Shown: one piece after another, positions 51,213 through 60,728 of the stretch
How the letters are laid out: each line of letters opens with the position of its first letter
How positions within the stretch are numbered: the first letter of the stretch is position 1
DNA from: Rhizobiales bacterium YIM 77505
GTDB taxonomy: Bacteria; Pseudomonadota; Alphaproteobacteria; Rhizobiales; Beijerinckiaceae
Assembly: GCA_000745135.1 (NCBI GenBank)
Contig: JQNH01000001.1
Coordinates: 2,666,001 to 2,730,000, forward strand
Direction: 5' to 3'
DNA length: 64,000 nt
Program-made: the position numbers and the translations under genes
Notes under the pieces: generated by a model
What the model saw: only the letters and a program-made list of their open reading frames with translations
Databases searched by the model: none
Told to the model about the DNA's origin: nothing

Positions 51213-51685
51213 CGAATGACGACGACAAGCCGCCGCGTGTCAAATGCCGGCTCACGATGGCCCCCAAAGTTCGGGACATGTATTGGTGCGACTTCCCAAA
51301 GGACGCGCAGCTCCCGGAGTTTTGGAAGCGCCGGCCCGTGATCGTGATCGCGACCGACCGGACCCTTTCCGGCGCCGTCACCGTCGTCCCGTGCTCCTCG
51401 CAGGAACAGATCGGCAAGAAGTGGGCGTTCAGGCTCACGACCACGATCGACGGGGCGGCTTCCTGGGCGATCTGCGACAAGCCGACCACAGTTGCCGTGA
51501 GTCGCCTCACCCCGGATAAGGCGGGCAAGCGCCGCGCCTCCCGAGAGGACTTCACAGCGGTAATGGCTCTCCTGTATCGATGGCTTCCCAAATCCCCTGC
51601 CCTCGCAAACCCAGGCGAAATCCCGAAGAAAACAGATGAAGAACCATCAAAACCCTTGAAATTTGATCCCGCAGGTGATAGCTAA
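51209..51685 (+). CDS. MazF/PemK-like endoribonuclease toxin homologue
   Basis: A 158-residue protein with a MazF/PemK core: VRDMYWCDFPKDAQLPEFWKRRPVIVIATDRTLSGAVTVVPCSSQ, then AICDKPTTVAVSRLTPDK. The Arg of RRPVIVIA and Thr/Ser of VVPCSS are where MazF has its active-site residues. C-terminal tail is Pro/Lys-rich. MazF toxins cut mRNA; activity here is inferred. A 20-residue N-terminal extension precedes the usual start, so an internal ATG (VKCRLTMAPKVRD, 51257) is possible. A strong terminator follows at 51742. It is the only gene between ruvC and ruvA. Confidence 0.8.
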   Translation: MTNDDDKPPRVKCRLTMAPKVRDMYWCDFPKDAQLPEFWKRRPVIVIATDRTLSGAVTVVPCSSQEQIGKKWAFRLTTTIDGAASWAICDKPTTVAVSRLTPDKAGKRRASREDFTAVMALLYRWLPKSPALANPGEIPKKTDEEPSKPLKFDPAGDS

Positions 51686-51741
51686 ATGATCACTTGCGGC
51701 CCCGTAAGGGTGTCCGTCTTCCCGCGAGGGAGCTACACGCC

Positions 51742-51773
51742 AAGGCGGTCCGAGAGGGCCGCCTTTGGTTTTT
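51742..51773 (+). terminator. Intrinsic terminator of the MazF-like gene
   Basis: A 10-bp stem AAGGCGGTCC / GGGCCGCCTT with GAGA loop (51742-51765) followed by TTGGTTTTT. It lies 57 bases past the MazF-like stop and isolates that gene from the convergent ruvC. Confidence 0.85.
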
Positions 51774-51811
51774 CTGCGCCGGGTGCCAGAGCGCAAGCGC
51801 CAAGCGAAGGC

Positions 51812-52309
51812 TCACCCCGCCAGCGTCCGCGCCTTCCGGTGGTGCGCATGGGTGATGGCGATGGCGAGGGCGTCGGCGGCGTCGTCGCTCCCCGGGTCCG
51901 CCTTGGGCAGCAGCACCCGCACCATGGCGTGGATCTGGCGCTTTTCGGCATGGCCGGAACCGACAACCGTCTTCTTGACGAGGTTGGCCGCATATTCGGC
52001 CACGGGCAGCCCCGCCTGGGCGGGCGCCAAAAGGGCGATCGCGCGGGCGTGGCCGAGCTTGAGGGTCGCCTGGGCGTCCTTGTTGACGAAGGTCTCCTCC
52101 ACGGCGACCTCGTCCGGCGCGAACTCCCCGATGACGGCCGAGAGCTTGTCGTGAAGTTGCTTCAGGCGCTCGGCGAGGGAGCGTTTCTCATCGGAGAGGA
52201 TGGTGCCGGAAGCAACATAGGAGAGCTTCGTGCCTTCCACGGTCACGAGGCCCCAGCCGGTGCGCCGAAGGCCCGGGTCGAGGCCGAGGATGCGCACGCG
52301 CTCGCTCAC
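51812..52309 (-). CDS. ruvC: Crossover junction endodeoxyribonuclease RuvC
   Basis: A 165-residue RNase H-fold resolvase. Catalytic acids are in [15 protein letters not shown] (Asp near the start), [13 protein letters not shown] (Glu) and [22 protein letters not shown] (two Asp). Start is GTG at 52309, overlapping the stop of yebC by four bases (GTGA), so it is coupled to it. Length typical. Confidence 0.97.
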   Translation of the reverse strand: MSERVRILGLDPGLRRTGWGLVTVEGTKLSYVASGTILSDEKRSLAERLKQLHDKLSAVIGEFAPDEVAVEETFVNKDAQATLKLGHARAIALLAPAQAGLPVAEYAANLVKKTVVGSGHAEKRQIHAMVRVLLPKADPGSDDAADALAIAITHAHHRKARTLAG

Positions 52310-53052
52310 GCCCCGAGCTTCGCCGCGACCGCGTCCGAGACCTCGAAGTTCACGAACACGTTCTGCACGTCGTCATGATCCTGAAGGCTCTCGACGAGGC
52401 GGATGAGCTTTTCCGCAGCTTCGTCGTCCACGCTCACCGTGTTCTGCGCCTTCCAGACGAGCGCCGACTTGCGCGGCTCGCCGAAACGGGCCTCGAGCAC
52501 CTTCGTCACCTCGGCAAGCGCTCCTTGCTCGCAATAGACCGTATGGCCGTCCTCGTCGGAGACGACATCGTCGGCTCCCGCCTCGATCGCGGCCTCGAGC
52601 ATGGCGTCGGCGCTCGCCACCCTGGCGTCGAACTCGACGACGCCGACCCGATCGAACATGAAGGACACGGCGCCCGTCTCGGCAAGGCTGCCGCCGTTCT
52701 TCGTGAAGACCGAGCGGATGTCCGAGGCGGTGCGGTTGCGGTTGTCGGTCATCGCCTCGATGATGATCGCCGCGCCGCCAGGGCCGTAGCCCTCGTAGCG
52801 GATCTCGTCATAGGCCTCCGCGTCGCTGCCGGCGGCCTTCTTGATGGCCCGCTCGATGTTGTCCTTCGGCATGTTCTCGGCTTTGGCGGCGAGAATGGCC
52901 GCCCGCAGCCGCGGGTTGAAGGCCGGGTCCGGCAGGCCGAGCTTGGCGGCGACCGTGATCTCCCGGGCGAGCTTGGAGAAGAGCTTGGAGCGCTGCGCGT
53001 CCGCCTTCCCCTTCTTGTGCATGATGTTCTTGAACTGCGAATGCCCTGCCAT
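52306..53052 (-). CDS. YebC/PmpR family DNA-binding/translation-linked protein
   Basis: A 248-residue YebC protein. [38 protein letters not shown] at the start and [25 protein letters not shown] are diagnostic. Family members are described as transcription regulators and, for some, as ribosome-associated factors. It starts the yebC-ruvC pair, upstream of the ruv genes as in most proteobacteria. Confidence 0.97.
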   Translation of the reverse strand: MAGHSQFKNIMHKKGKADAQRSKLFSKLAREITVAAKLGLPDPAFNPRLRAAILAAKAENMPKDNIERAIKKAAGSDAEAYDEIRYEGYGPGGAAIIIEAMTDNRNRTASDIRSVFTKNGGSLAETGAVSFMFDRVGVVEFDARVASADAMLEAAIEAGADDVVSDEDGHTVYCEQGALAEVTKVLEARFGEPRKSALVWKAQNTVSVDDEAAEKLIRLVESLQDHDDVQNVFVNFEVSDAVAAKLGA

Positions 53053-53196
53053 GGGTCACCTTGTCAGGAAGCGGAGGCCGTTACGGCCGCTCAACGCCGT
53101 TTTTGATTGTCGGGGTTTGCGCCTTATAGGGCGCAGAAGCGGCGGGAAAAAGCCCTTCTCATTCCACCCCGTTTCAGCCGCTGCTTCAGCCCCGTT

Positions 53197-54024
53197 TCAG
53201 CCTTCTTCCCAAAACACCGGCCGGCTTTCCTCGAGCTTGGGGCCGAGCCGCAGGGCCGCAACGCGAACGGCCAAGCCCGTCCTATCGTCGATCTCGACCG
53301 CAACGCCGCTCAGCGTCCCCTCCCCCGCCGCCGGTTCGAGCCGCGCGCCCGGGGTCTTCTGCAGGAATCGGCGGACCGGCTCCTCCCGATCCATGCCAAG
53401 GATGGACTCATAGTCGCCGCACATGCCCGCATCCGAGATATAGGCGGTGCCACCGGGCAGTATGCGATGATCGGCTGTCGGCACATGGGTATGGGTGCCC
53501 ACCACCGCCGAGACGCGCCCATCGAGATGATATGCGAGCGCCTGCTTCTCGCTCGTCGCCTCTGCATGGACGTCGACCAGGATGGCGTCCGCCACCTGGC
53601 GGAGCGGGCAAAGCGCGATCTCCCGGTCGGCGGCGGCGAAAGGATCGTCGAGCGGATCGAGGAACAGGCGACCAAGGACGTTCACCACCAGCACCCGCGC
53701 CCCGGCGCGCGTGTCGACGAGGGCTGCGCCGCGCCCCGGCGTCCCCGGAGGGAAGTTGGCGGGCCGTACGAGGCGTGGCTGGCGCTCGATGAAGACCAGC
53801 GCCTCCCGCTGGTCGAAACTATGGTTGCCAAGGGTGATGGCATCGGCGCCGGCGTTCAGGATGTCCTGACAGATGGCCTCGGTGATGCCGAAGCCGCCGG
53901 CGGCGTTTTCGGCGTTGATGATGACGCAATCGAGCTTCCAACGCTCGCGCAAGGAGGGAAGGCGCTGGATAACCGCGTTCCGGCCCGGCCGTCCCACCAC
54001 ATCGCCCAGAAAAAGAAGGCGCAT
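53197..54024 (-). CDS. YmdB-like (TIGR00282) metallophosphoesterase
   Basis: A 275-residue calcineurin-like phosphodiesterase. Metal ligands: Asp in FLGDVVGRPGR, NAENAAGG and GNHSFDQ, HTHVPTAD, and DAGMCGDYESILGM. The family hydrolyses 2',3'-cyclic nucleotides (shown for YmdB). Length normal. It is 40 bases downstream of formyl-THF cyclo-ligase on the same strand, likely one operon with the 6S RNA and zapA further upstream. Confidence 0.94.
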   Translation of the reverse strand: MRLLFLGDVVGRPGRNAVIQRLPSLRERWKLDCVIINAENAAGGFGITEAICQDILNAGADAITLGNHSFDQREALVFIERQPRLVRPANFPPGTPGRGAALVDTRAGARVLVVNVLGRLFLDPLDDPFAAADREIALCPLRQVADAILVDVHAEATSEKQALAYHLDGRVSAVVGTHTHVPTADHRILPGGTAYISDAGMCGDYESILGMDREEPVRRFLQKTPGARLEPAAGEGTLSGVAVEIDDRTGLAVRVAALRLGPKLEESRPVFWEEG

Positions 54025-54064
54025 TCAGGCTCCCTGCGAGCGCCGGTCTGGCGCGTATCCGTCC

Positions 54065-54655
54065 TCATGCGGTGGAGCGAGGTGAATAGACGATCTCCTT
54101 CTCCGTGACCACACAATCAAGACGACGGTCGTGCTCTTCGGCCGGCACCTCGGCGACCTCCTGGATCGAATAGGCAAGGCCGATGGCGACAACCGGGTGC
54201 AGGCGCGCAAGGGCTGCGATCGCGCGGTCGAAGTGCCCCTTGCCGTAGCCGATCCGGTGGCAGGTCCGGTCGAAGGCGGCGAGCGGCACGAGCAGCAGCT
54301 TCGGAAAGCATTCCGGCGCGTCGGGGCCAGGCTCGCGCACTCCGAAGCCGCCCTTGATCAGGATGTCTCCCGGTCGCCACAGGCGCCAGCTGAGCTGCGG
54401 GTGACGGATCTGGGAGAGGGCCACGCTCTGGCCCCGCTCGAGGAGCGCCTTCATCAAGGGCCGCGGGTCGACCTCGCTGCGGATCGGCCAGTAGCCGCCG
54501 ACGGGCTGGACGTCGTTGAGCTCCGGCAAGGCGAGGGCGCGCCGGGCGATCTCTCGCGACGCCTGCTGGCGCCAGGATGCATCCAGCGCGTCGCGGCGCG
54601 ACAGCGCCTCCCGGCGGATCGCATCCTTCGTGACGGCTTGAGGAGAGGCAGGCAT
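54065..54655 (-). CDS. fau: 5-formyltetrahydrofolate cyclo-ligase
   Basis: A 196-residue enzyme that converts 5-formyl-THF to 5,10-methenyl-THF with ATP. The nucleotide motif is HRIGYGKGHFDRAIAAL; others are AVTKDAIRREALSRRDAL and VGGYWPIRSEVDPRPLM. In E. coli the same gene (ygfA) is downstream of 6S RNA and zapA, as here. ATG at 54655 follows the 3' end of the 6S RNA by a few bases; the longer frame to 54676 would begin inside the 6S RNA. Confidence 0.94.
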   Translation of the reverse strand: MPASPQAVTKDAIRREALSRRDALDASWRQQASREIARRALALPELNDVQPVGGYWPIRSEVDPRPLMKALLERGQSVALSQIRHPQLSWRLWRPGDILIKGGFGVREPGPDAPECFPKLLLVPLAAFDRTCHRIGYGKGHFDRAIAALARLHPVVAIGLAYSIQEVAEVPAEEHDRRLDCVVTEKEIVYSPRSTA

Positions 54656-54659
54656 GGAG

Positions 54660-54820
54660 AAAGCGCGGAGCCGCAAGAGCCGTCGGAGGATCGATCCCGG
54701 GAACCTACAACGTAGGTGGGCGCCGTTTGTCCTGGTCCACGGACCAGGTCAGGGACAGCTCCCTTGAGGATCGATAAGGCCCCGGGGAATAAGTCTCCTA
54801 ACGCGCCCCGCAGCCCCGCC
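54660..54820 (-). ncRNA. ssrS: 6S RNA
   Basis: Non-coding RNA that mimics an open promoter and holds sigma-70 RNA polymerase in stationary phase. Position between zapA and formyl-THF cyclo-ligase is conserved from E. coli. The closing stem is visible: GGGGCTGC (54817-54810) pairs with GCGGCTCC (54674-54667). An apical hairpin CCTGGTCC/GGACCAGG lies at 54748-54731 and CCTAC/GTAGG at 54716-54704, followed by GGGATCGATCC. TAGATA at 54831-54826 is a candidate -10. Length about 160 nt is typical. Ends are approximate. Confidence 0.88.
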
Positions 54821-54825
54821 TGACT

Positions 54826-54831
54826 TATCTA
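54826..54831 (-). promoter_or_regulatory. -10 element of 6S RNA promoter
   Basis: TAGATA on the reverse strand (54831-54826), six bases before the expected RNA 5' end. The -35 region (TGGCGA, 54854-54849) is weak. Confidence 0.5.
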
Positions 54832-54893
54832 GCGACGCCGACCCGGTTTCGCCAGGGGCGTCACCGAAGGTTGGACGAACGACGGCGCGGGCT

Positions 54894-55265
54894 CTAGCGT
54901 CCGGCAGCCGGCGGATTGAGGGCCCGGGCGGCCCGTTCGATCCGATCTGCGGCCCGGCTGAGGGTCTCCGTGAACTCCGCCTGGAGGCCGTGAAGGCGCT
55001 CCTCCCTGTCGGAGGCCTCCTTGCGGAGGGCCGCGAGTTCCTCCTGCAGCGCATCGACCCGTTTCTTCGTCTCGGCGAGTTCATCGGCGAGGGTGAGCGC
55101 GGCCATGACGTGCAGGCGCATGTCGCCGATCTCCCCGAAGGCGCGGCGGAGTTCGTCGATCTTGGCGTCGAACCCCGCAGCGAGGCTTTCAAGGTGCGCC
55201 TCCTCCCCCTCCGCGCAAGCCATGCGGTAGGTGCGGCCGGCAATCGAGACCGTGATTTGCGGCAT
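54894..55265 (-). CDS. zapA: Cell-division protein ZapA
   Basis: A 123-residue FtsZ-ring associated protein. The N-terminal domain (PQITVSIAGRTYRMACAEGEEAHLESLAAGFDAKIDELRR) is a ZapA hallmark, followed by a coiled coil (about 60-115). The start at 55265 follows AGGGAAGGG. DUF4164 lies 17 bases upstream on the same strand, and 6S RNA and the cyclo-ligase follow, an arrangement seen across proteobacteria. Confidence 0.95.
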   Translation of the reverse strand: MPQITVSIAGRTYRMACAEGEEAHLESLAAGFDAKIDELRRAFGEIGDMRLHVMAALTLADELAETKKRVDALQEELAALRKEASDREERLHGLQAEFTETLSRAADRIERAARALNPPAAGR

Positions 55266-55282
55266 GCCCTTCCCTCGGCCGT

Positions 55283-55576
55283 TCACTTCCCGTCTGGCGG
55301 CCCTTGCTCCAGCACTCCGCGGATTGCGCCGATCGCCCGCTCGACGCGCCGGCCCGCATCCGCGGCCGCAGCCTCGGCCCGGGCAAGGCGCGTTGTCGCG
55401 CTCTCGAGTTCCAAGGCGAGGCGGGCCCGGTCGTCCTGCATGATCTGCAATTCGGTCTCGAGGTCGCCCCGTCGGCTCTCGAGGTCAAGGCGGCGGCTGA
55501 CAGCGGCCTCAAGAAGCCCCAGCGCCGCCTCGAGCCGCTTGACTGCTTCGGCGTAAGGTGTGCTGTCCTCGTTCAT
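55283..55576 (-). CDS. DUF4164 coiled-coil protein
   Basis: A 97-residue, nearly all-helical protein (YAEAVKRLEAALGLLEAAVSRRL ... LESATTRLARAEAAAADAGRRVERAIGAIRGVLEQ). This is the DUF4164 family found next to zapA in Rhizobiales. Function unknown; its location suggests a division role. The start at 55576 is normal for the family. Divergent from tkt across 229 bases. Confidence 0.9.
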   Translation of the reverse strand: MNEDSTPYAEAVKRLEAALGLLEAAVSRRLDLESRRGDLETELQIMQDDRARLALELESATTRLARAEAAAADAGRRVERAIGAIRGVLEQGPPDGK

Positions 55577-55716
55577 CGTGGCAAAGCCTAGGGGGTGGCG
55601 GCGCAGCCTGCAATGCTGCGCGGCGCGATGCTCCTGCGAGGTCGGAGCTGCGCCTGCCACCCGCGTGACGGGCGACACTGCCGCAGTCCATATGTGTTGA
55701 GCCGGGTCATGCGATT

Positions 55717-55728
55717 GACTCGCGAGTC
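55717..55728 (+). promoter_or_regulatory. 12-bp palindrome with paired GANTC sites upstream of tkt
   Basis: GACTCGCGAGTC is a perfect palindrome holding two GANTC sites, overlapping a TTGACT (55715-55720) that could be a -35. CcrM methylates GANTC in alphaproteobacteria. It sits about 80 bases before the tkt start. Confidence 0.45.
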
Positions 55729-55805
55729 TTACATGGTAAGGAGCCGGCGCTTTCAAGGCCGCCAAGCTCGGCCGCGCCTCCTCTGAAACAGCCTCGGATT
55801 GTCTC

Positions 55806-57809
55806 GTGCCCGACGCCGCCCCTGCCGATCGCGTTTCCCATCCCGATCTGGCGAACGCGGTGCGCGCCCTGGCCATGGATGCGGTGGAGAAGGCGAAATC
55901 CGGCCATCCCGGGTTGCCGATGGGCGCCGCCGACGTGGCGACCGTCCTCTTCACCAAGTTCCTGAAATACGACGCCGCCGATCCGTCCTGGCCCGACCGC
56001 GACCGCTTTATCCTGTCGGCCGGCCACGGCTCGATGCTGCTCTACGCCCTGCTGCATCTGACCGGCGTGGAAGGCATGACGATCGAGGAGCTCAAGCGTT
56101 TCCGTCAGCTCGAGTCCAAGACGCCCGGCCATCCCGAGAACTTCATGACGCCCGGTGTGGAGACGACCACGGGCCCGCTCGGCCAGGGCATCGCGGCGTC
56201 CGTCGGCTTCGCCCTCGCCGAGCGTATGCTCGCAGCCGAATTCGGGCCTGAGATCGTCGATCACTTCACCTATGTGCTCGCTTCCGACGGCGACCTCATG
56301 GAAGGCGTGAGCCAGGAGGCGATCGCGCTTGCCGGGCATCTCAGGCTCAACAAGCTCATCGTTCTCTTCGACGACAACGGCATCTCGATCGACGGGCCGT
56401 TGTCCCTCTCCGACTCGGTGGATCAGCTTAAGCGCTTCGAAGCCGCAGGGTGGCGGGCCATGCGCGTTGACGGCCACGACCCGGACGCGGTTGCCCGCGC
56501 CCTCCGTCGCGCCCAGAAGTCCGACCGGCCCACCCTCATCGCCTGCAAGACGATCATCGGTTATGGCGCTCCCAAGAAGGCAGGCACGTCGAAAGCCCAT
56601 GGCGAACCGCTCGGGGCGGAAGAGCTCGCCGGCGCCAAGGCGGCCCTCGGATGGAATGGCGCTCCCTTCGAGGTGCCGGAGGCGGTCCGCAAGGCCTGGG
56701 CGCGCGCCGGCCGGCGCGGCCGGCGCGAGCGCACTGCCTGGCAGGAACGGCTGAACGCGCTCGCCCCCGAACGCAGGGCCGAGTTCGAGCGGCGCATCAG
56801 GGGCGAGGTGCCGGCGGCGCTGGCAAAGGCGGTGTCAGAACTGAAAGCGAGGCTTCTCTCCGAACCGCAGGCGGTCGCGACGCGCAAGGCGAGCGAGATG
56901 GCGCTCGAGGTCATCACCGACGCCGTGCCGGAGCTCGTCATCGGGTCGGCAGACCTCACGCCCTCCAACAACACCAAGACGAAGAACCTGACGGCGGTCT
57001 CGCCCGCCTCCTACGCCGGGCGCTACATCCATTATGGCATTCGCGAGCACGGCATGGCCGCAGCCATGAACGGGATCGCGCTTCACGGCGGCTTCCGTCC
57101 GGCGGGCGCCACCTTCCTCGTCTTCAGCGACTACGCCCGCCCGGCCATGCGCATCGCGGCGCTCTCCGGCATCCCGGCGATCTATGTGATGACCCATGAC
57201 TCGATCGGGCTTGGCGAGGATGGGCCGACGCATCAACCGGTGGAGCATCTGGCGGCCTTGCGCGCCATGCCGAACATGCGCGTGTTCCGCCCATGCGACG
57301 CGGTCGAGACAGCGGAGTGCTGGCAGCTCGCCCTTGAGCGTACCGACGGGCCGACGGTGCTGGCCCTGACGCGGCAGAGCCTGCCCCAGCTTCGCCGCCG
57401 CTCGGGCGAGGGCAACGCCTGCGCGCGCGGCGCCTACGAGATCTCGCCAGCCGAGGGCAAGGCGCAGGCCACGATCTTCGCCTCGGGGTCGGAGGTCGAG
57501 ATTGCCGTCGAGGCGCAACGCGTTCTCCATGAACGAAATTTCCCGGTGCGCGTTGTGTCGGTGCCCTCGCTCGAGCTCTTCCTTGCCCAGCCCGATCCGA
57601 TCCGCCGCGAGATCATCGGCGATGCCCCAGTCCGGGTTGCGGTCGAGGCGGCAGTGCGCTTCGGCTGGGATGCGCTGATCGGGGAGAAAGGAATCTTCAT
57701 CGGAATGAAGGGCTTCGGGGCGAGCGCCCCCTACAAGGATCTCTACAAGCACTTCGGGATCACCGCCGAGGCGGTCGCGACCGAAGTGCTGAGAACACAT
57801 AACCTCTGA
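55806..57809 (+). CDS. tkt: Transketolase
   Basis: A 667-residue thiamine-diphosphate enzyme. The TPP motif is [33 protein letters not shown] (about residues 158-190); catalytic His is in [14 protein letters not shown], and the transketolase motif [22 protein letters not shown] is near 478-500. The C-terminal domain ends normally. Start is GTG at 55806; no strong ribosome site. gap follows 10 bases downstream, starting the tkt-gap-pgk-fba carbon cluster. Confidence 0.96.
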   Translation: MPDAAPADRVSHPDLANAVRALAMDAVEKAKSGHPGLPMGAADVATVLFTKFLKYDAADPSWPDRDRFILSAGHGSMLLYALLHLTGVEGMTIEELKRFRQLESKTPGHPENFMTPGVETTTGPLGQGIAASVGFALAERMLAAEFGPEIVDHFTYVLASDGDLMEGVSQEAIALAGHLRLNKLIVLFDDNGISIDGPLSLSDSVDQLKRFEAAGWRAMRVDGHDPDAVARALRRAQKSDRPTLIACKTIIGYGAPKKAGTSKAHGEPLGAEELAGAKAALGWNGAPFEVPEAVRKAWARAGRRGRRERTAWQERLNALAPERRAEFERRIRGEVPAALAKAVSELKARLLSEPQAVATRKASEMALEVITDAVPELVIGSADLTPSNNTKTKNLTAVSPASYAGRYIHYGIREHGMAAAMNGIALHGGFRPAGATFLVFSDYARPAMRIAALSGIPAIYVMTHDSIGLGEDGPTHQPVEHLAALRAMPNMRVFRPCDAVETAECWQLALERTDGPTVLALTRQSLPQLRRRSGEGNACARGAYEISPAEGKAQATIFASGSEVEIAVEAQRVLHERNFPVRVVSVPSLELFLAQPDPIRREIIGDAPVRVAVEAAVRFGWDALIGEKGIFIGMKGFGASAPYKDLYKHFGITAEAVATEVLRTHNL

Positions 57810-57819
57810 GGAGTTCCAC

Positions 57820-58827
57820 ATGACGGTCAGGGTCGCCATCAACGGCTTCGGGCGCATCGGGCGCAACATCCTGCGGGCCATCGTCGAGAGCGGCCGCAAG
57901 GACATCGAGGTGGTCGCCGTGAACGACCTCGGACCGGTCGAGACGAACGCCCACCTTCTGCGCTTCGATTCGGTCCACGGTCGCTTTCCCGGGGAGGTGA
58001 AGGTCGAGGGCGACTCGATCGTCGTCGACGGACGCAAGATCAAGGTCACCGCGATCAAGAACCCGGCCGAGCTGCCGCACAAGGAGCTCGGGGTCGACAT
58101 CGCCCTCGAATGCACCGGCATCTTCACGGCCAAGGAAAAGGCGAAAGCCCATCTCGACGCCGGCGCGAAGCGCGTCCTGGTCTCGGCGCCGGCCGATGGG
58201 GCCGATCTCACCGTCGTCTATGGCGTCAACCACGACAAGCTCACCAAGGACCATCTCGTGGTGTCGAACGCCTCTTGCACCACGAACTGCCTGGCGCCGG
58301 TCGCCAAGGTGCTGAACGAAGCCGTCGGCATCGAGAAGGGCTTCATGACGACGGTGCACTCCTACACCAACGATCAGCCCTCCCTCGACCAGATGCACAA
58401 GGACCTCTACCGCGCCCGCGCGGCGGCGCTGTCGATGATCCCGACCTCGACGGGGGCGGCGAAGGCGGTCGGTCTCGTGCTGCCTGAACTCAACGGCAAA
58501 CTCGACGGCGTGGCGATCCGCGTGCCGACCCCGAACGTCTCGGTGGTCGACTTCAAGTTCGTGGCCAAGAACGCGACCTCCAAGGAGGAGATCAACGAAG
58601 CCGTGAAGCGGGCGGCCGAGCAGCAGCTCAAGGGCGTCCTGGGCTATACCACGGCCCCGAACGTCTCCATCGACTTCAACCACGATCCGCGCTCGTCGGT
58701 GTTCCATATGGACCAGACCAAGGTCATGGACGGTACGTTGGTGCGGGTCATGGCCTGGTACGACAACGAGTGGGGCTTCTCGAACCGCATGGCCGACACC
58801 GCCGTCGCCATGGGCAAGCTCATCTGA
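57820..58827 (+). CDS. gap: Glyceraldehyde-3-phosphate dehydrogenase
   Basis: A 335-residue NAD(P)-dependent enzyme. NAD motif [15 protein letters not shown], catalytic Cys in [13 protein letters not shown] (about residue 154), His in [14 protein letters not shown], and [12 protein letters not shown] at the C-terminus. GAGG precedes the ATG. The cofactor Asp in VNDLGPVET is consistent with NAD but dual use cannot be excluded. Second gene of the carbon cluster, 74 bases before a small hypothetical. Confidence 0.98.
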   Translation: MTVRVAINGFGRIGRNILRAIVESGRKDIEVVAVNDLGPVETNAHLLRFDSVHGRFPGEVKVEGDSIVVDGRKIKVTAIKNPAELPHKELGVDIALECTGIFTAKEKAKAHLDAGAKRVLVSAPADGADLTVVYGVNHDKLTKDHLVVSNASCTTNCLAPVAKVLNEAVGIEKGFMTTVHSYTNDQPSLDQMHKDLYRARAAALSMIPTSTGAAKAVGLVLPELNGKLDGVAIRVPTPNVSVVDFKFVAKNATSKEEINEAVKRAAEQQLKGVLGYTTAPNVSIDFNHDPRSSVFHMDQTKVMDGTLVRVMAWYDNEWGFSNRMADTAVAMGKLI

Positions 58828-58901
58828 GCTCGTCGACCTTAATTTCGCCAGGCTCGGCCTGAGGCTCGGCCCTCCGATCATTCGAAAGTGAGAGCATTGC
58901 C

Positions 58902-59426
58902 ATGGCTGATTCCGTGACCACCGCCCGCGTCGAGCCGAAGCTCGGCCCGGCCCCTGGACCTGCGCCGGCGCCCTCGCCAGCGGCTTTGGAAGAATTGAAG
59001 GCGGCAGTGCAATCAGCCCCGTCCCCGCCGCCGGCTCCCGCCCCGTCGGGAGGGGATTCTCCCGCGGGCGCCCCGACCCTCTCTTCTGCGTCGTCCGAGA
59101 CGCCGGGGACCCGGCCAGGACCGGCCCTCGACCAGATCTCCCGCATCGAGGAGAAGGCTGCGCGCATCGAGGAGAAGTTCGCGCGCTCGGAAGCCCTCTT
59201 CCAGCGCGTTCAGGACAAGGTGGAGGCAGCGACGATGCGGATGAGCGAGGTCGCCCTCCAGTCCGAGCTCGTGTTCGTGCGCGAACAGGTCATGAGCCTG
59301 TCGCAGCGCCTGCGCGGCGTTCCCGGACTTGGCGCGCTCCTGGGCACGGCTGTGGTGACGGCCGTGCTCACCGCCGTCCTCGTCGTCGCGATCTTGAAAT
59401 TCGTTCCCGGGATCAGGACGCCATGA
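58902..59426 (+). CDS. Pro-rich, coiled-coil protein with C-terminal membrane helix
   Basis: A 174-residue protein of unknown family. Residues 10-85 are Pro/Ala/Ser-rich and disordered. About 88-135 forms a charged coiled coil ([36 protein letters not shown]). A hydrophobic helix ([23 protein letters not shown], about 146-168) ends the protein, so it is tail-anchored in the membrane. Its stop overlaps the pgk start by four bases (ATGA). It could tether glycolytic enzymes to the membrane, but this is speculation. Confidence 0.8.
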   Translation: MADSVTTARVEPKLGPAPGPAPAPSPAALEELKAAVQSAPSPPPAPAPSGGDSPAGAPTLSSASSETPGTRPGPALDQISRIEEKAARIEEKFARSEALFQRVQDKVEAATMRMSEVALQSELVFVREQVMSLSQRLRGVPGLGALLGTAVVTAVLTAVLVVAILKFVPGIRTP

Positions 59427-60610
59427 AATTCCGCACGCTCGACCATGCCGATGTGAGGGGCAAACGCGTCCTCTTGCGCGTCGACCTCAACGTTCCCATG
59501 GAACACGGCCGCGTCGCCGACGCGACGCGGATCGAGCGTGTCATTCCGACCATCAGGGAAATCGCCAACAAGGGCGGCCGGGTGATCCTGCTCGCCCATT
59601 TCGGACGGCCCAAAGGGCGCGACCCCAAGGAATCCCTGAAACCCGTGGCGGAAGCCGTCGCGGCGGCGCTTCAGCGTCCGGTCGCCTTCGCAGCGGACTG
59701 CATCGGCGAGGAAGCGATGGGGGCCGTCGCAGCCCTGAAGGACGGCGATGTCCTTCTCCTCGAGAATACCCGCTTCCATGCCGGCGAGGAGAAGAACGAC
59801 CCAGCCTTCGTCGAGGAGCTCGCGAAGCTCGGCGACCTTTATGTCAACGACGCCTTCTCCGCCGCCCATCGCGCCCATGCATCGACCGAGGGGCTCGCGC
59901 GCGTGCTCCCGGCCTATGCGGGGCGCGCCATGCAGGCGGAACTCGAAGCCTTGGAGAAAGGGCTCGAGTCGCCCACTCGCCCGGTCGTGGCGATCGTCGG
60001 CGGGGCGAAGGTGTCGACGAAGATCGACTTGTTGGAAAACCTCGTCGGCAAGGTCGACGCGCTGGTCATTGGCGGCGGCATGGCCAATACCTTCCTCAAT
60101 GCCATGGGCGTCGGCATCGGCCGCTCCCTCGCCGAGCGGGATCTCGCCGACACGGCCCTGCGCATCATGGACAAGGCCCGGGAAGCGAACTGCGCGATCA
60201 TTCTGCCCGTGGATGGGGTCGTCGCCCAAGAGTTCAAGGCGCAAGCGCCCCACCATACCTATGGCATCGACGCCATCCCGGCGGACGGGATGATCCTCGA
60301 CATCGGGTCGCAGTCGGTGGACCGGATCAATGCCGCCATCAATGATGCGGCGACCCTCGTCTGGAACGGCCCGCTCGGCGCCTTCGAGCATCCTCCGTTC
60401 GACCAGGGAACGGTGGCGGTGGCACGCCATGCCGCCCAGCGGACCCGGGAGGGCAGGCTCGTGTCGGTGGCCGGCGGCGGCGATACCGTGGCGGCTCTCA
60501 ACCATGCGGGCGTCGCCGATCAGTTCACCTATGTCTCGACGGCGGGCGGCGCCTTCCTCGAATGGCTTGAGGGCAAGGCGCTGCCGGGCGTCGAGGCGCT
60601 GCGCAAATAG
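59423..60610 (+). CDS. pgk: Phosphoglycerate kinase
   Basis: A 395-residue kinase. [29 protein letters not shown] at the start, [46 protein letters not shown] and [13 protein letters not shown] all belong to Pgk. Start ATG at 59423 overlaps the preceding stop; translation is likely coupled. Length normal. Confidence 0.98.
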   Translation: MKFRTLDHADVRGKRVLLRVDLNVPMEHGRVADATRIERVIPTIREIANKGGRVILLAHFGRPKGRDPKESLKPVAEAVAAALQRPVAFAADCIGEEAMGAVAALKDGDVLLLENTRFHAGEEKNDPAFVEELAKLGDLYVNDAFSAAHRAHASTEGLARVLPAYAGRAMQAELEALEKGLESPTRPVVAIVGGAKVSTKIDLLENLVGKVDALVIGGGMANTFLNAMGVGIGRSLAERDLADTALRIMDKAREANCAIILPVDGVVAQEFKAQAPHHTYGIDAIPADGMILDIGSQSVDRINAAINDAATLVWNGPLGAFEHPPFDQGTVAVARHAAQRTREGRLVSVAGGGDTVAALNHAGVADQFTYVSTAGGAFLEWLEGKALPGVEALRK

Positions 60611-60728
60611 CTCGACATTCCGGACGGCGCGCGGCGTCGTCCGGGCCCAGGACGCTGGGCGCTGCTCTTGTATGGACAATCCCGGGCCTGCTCCGCCCGC
60701 CCGGGATGACGCTCTGTGGAGGAAGACC

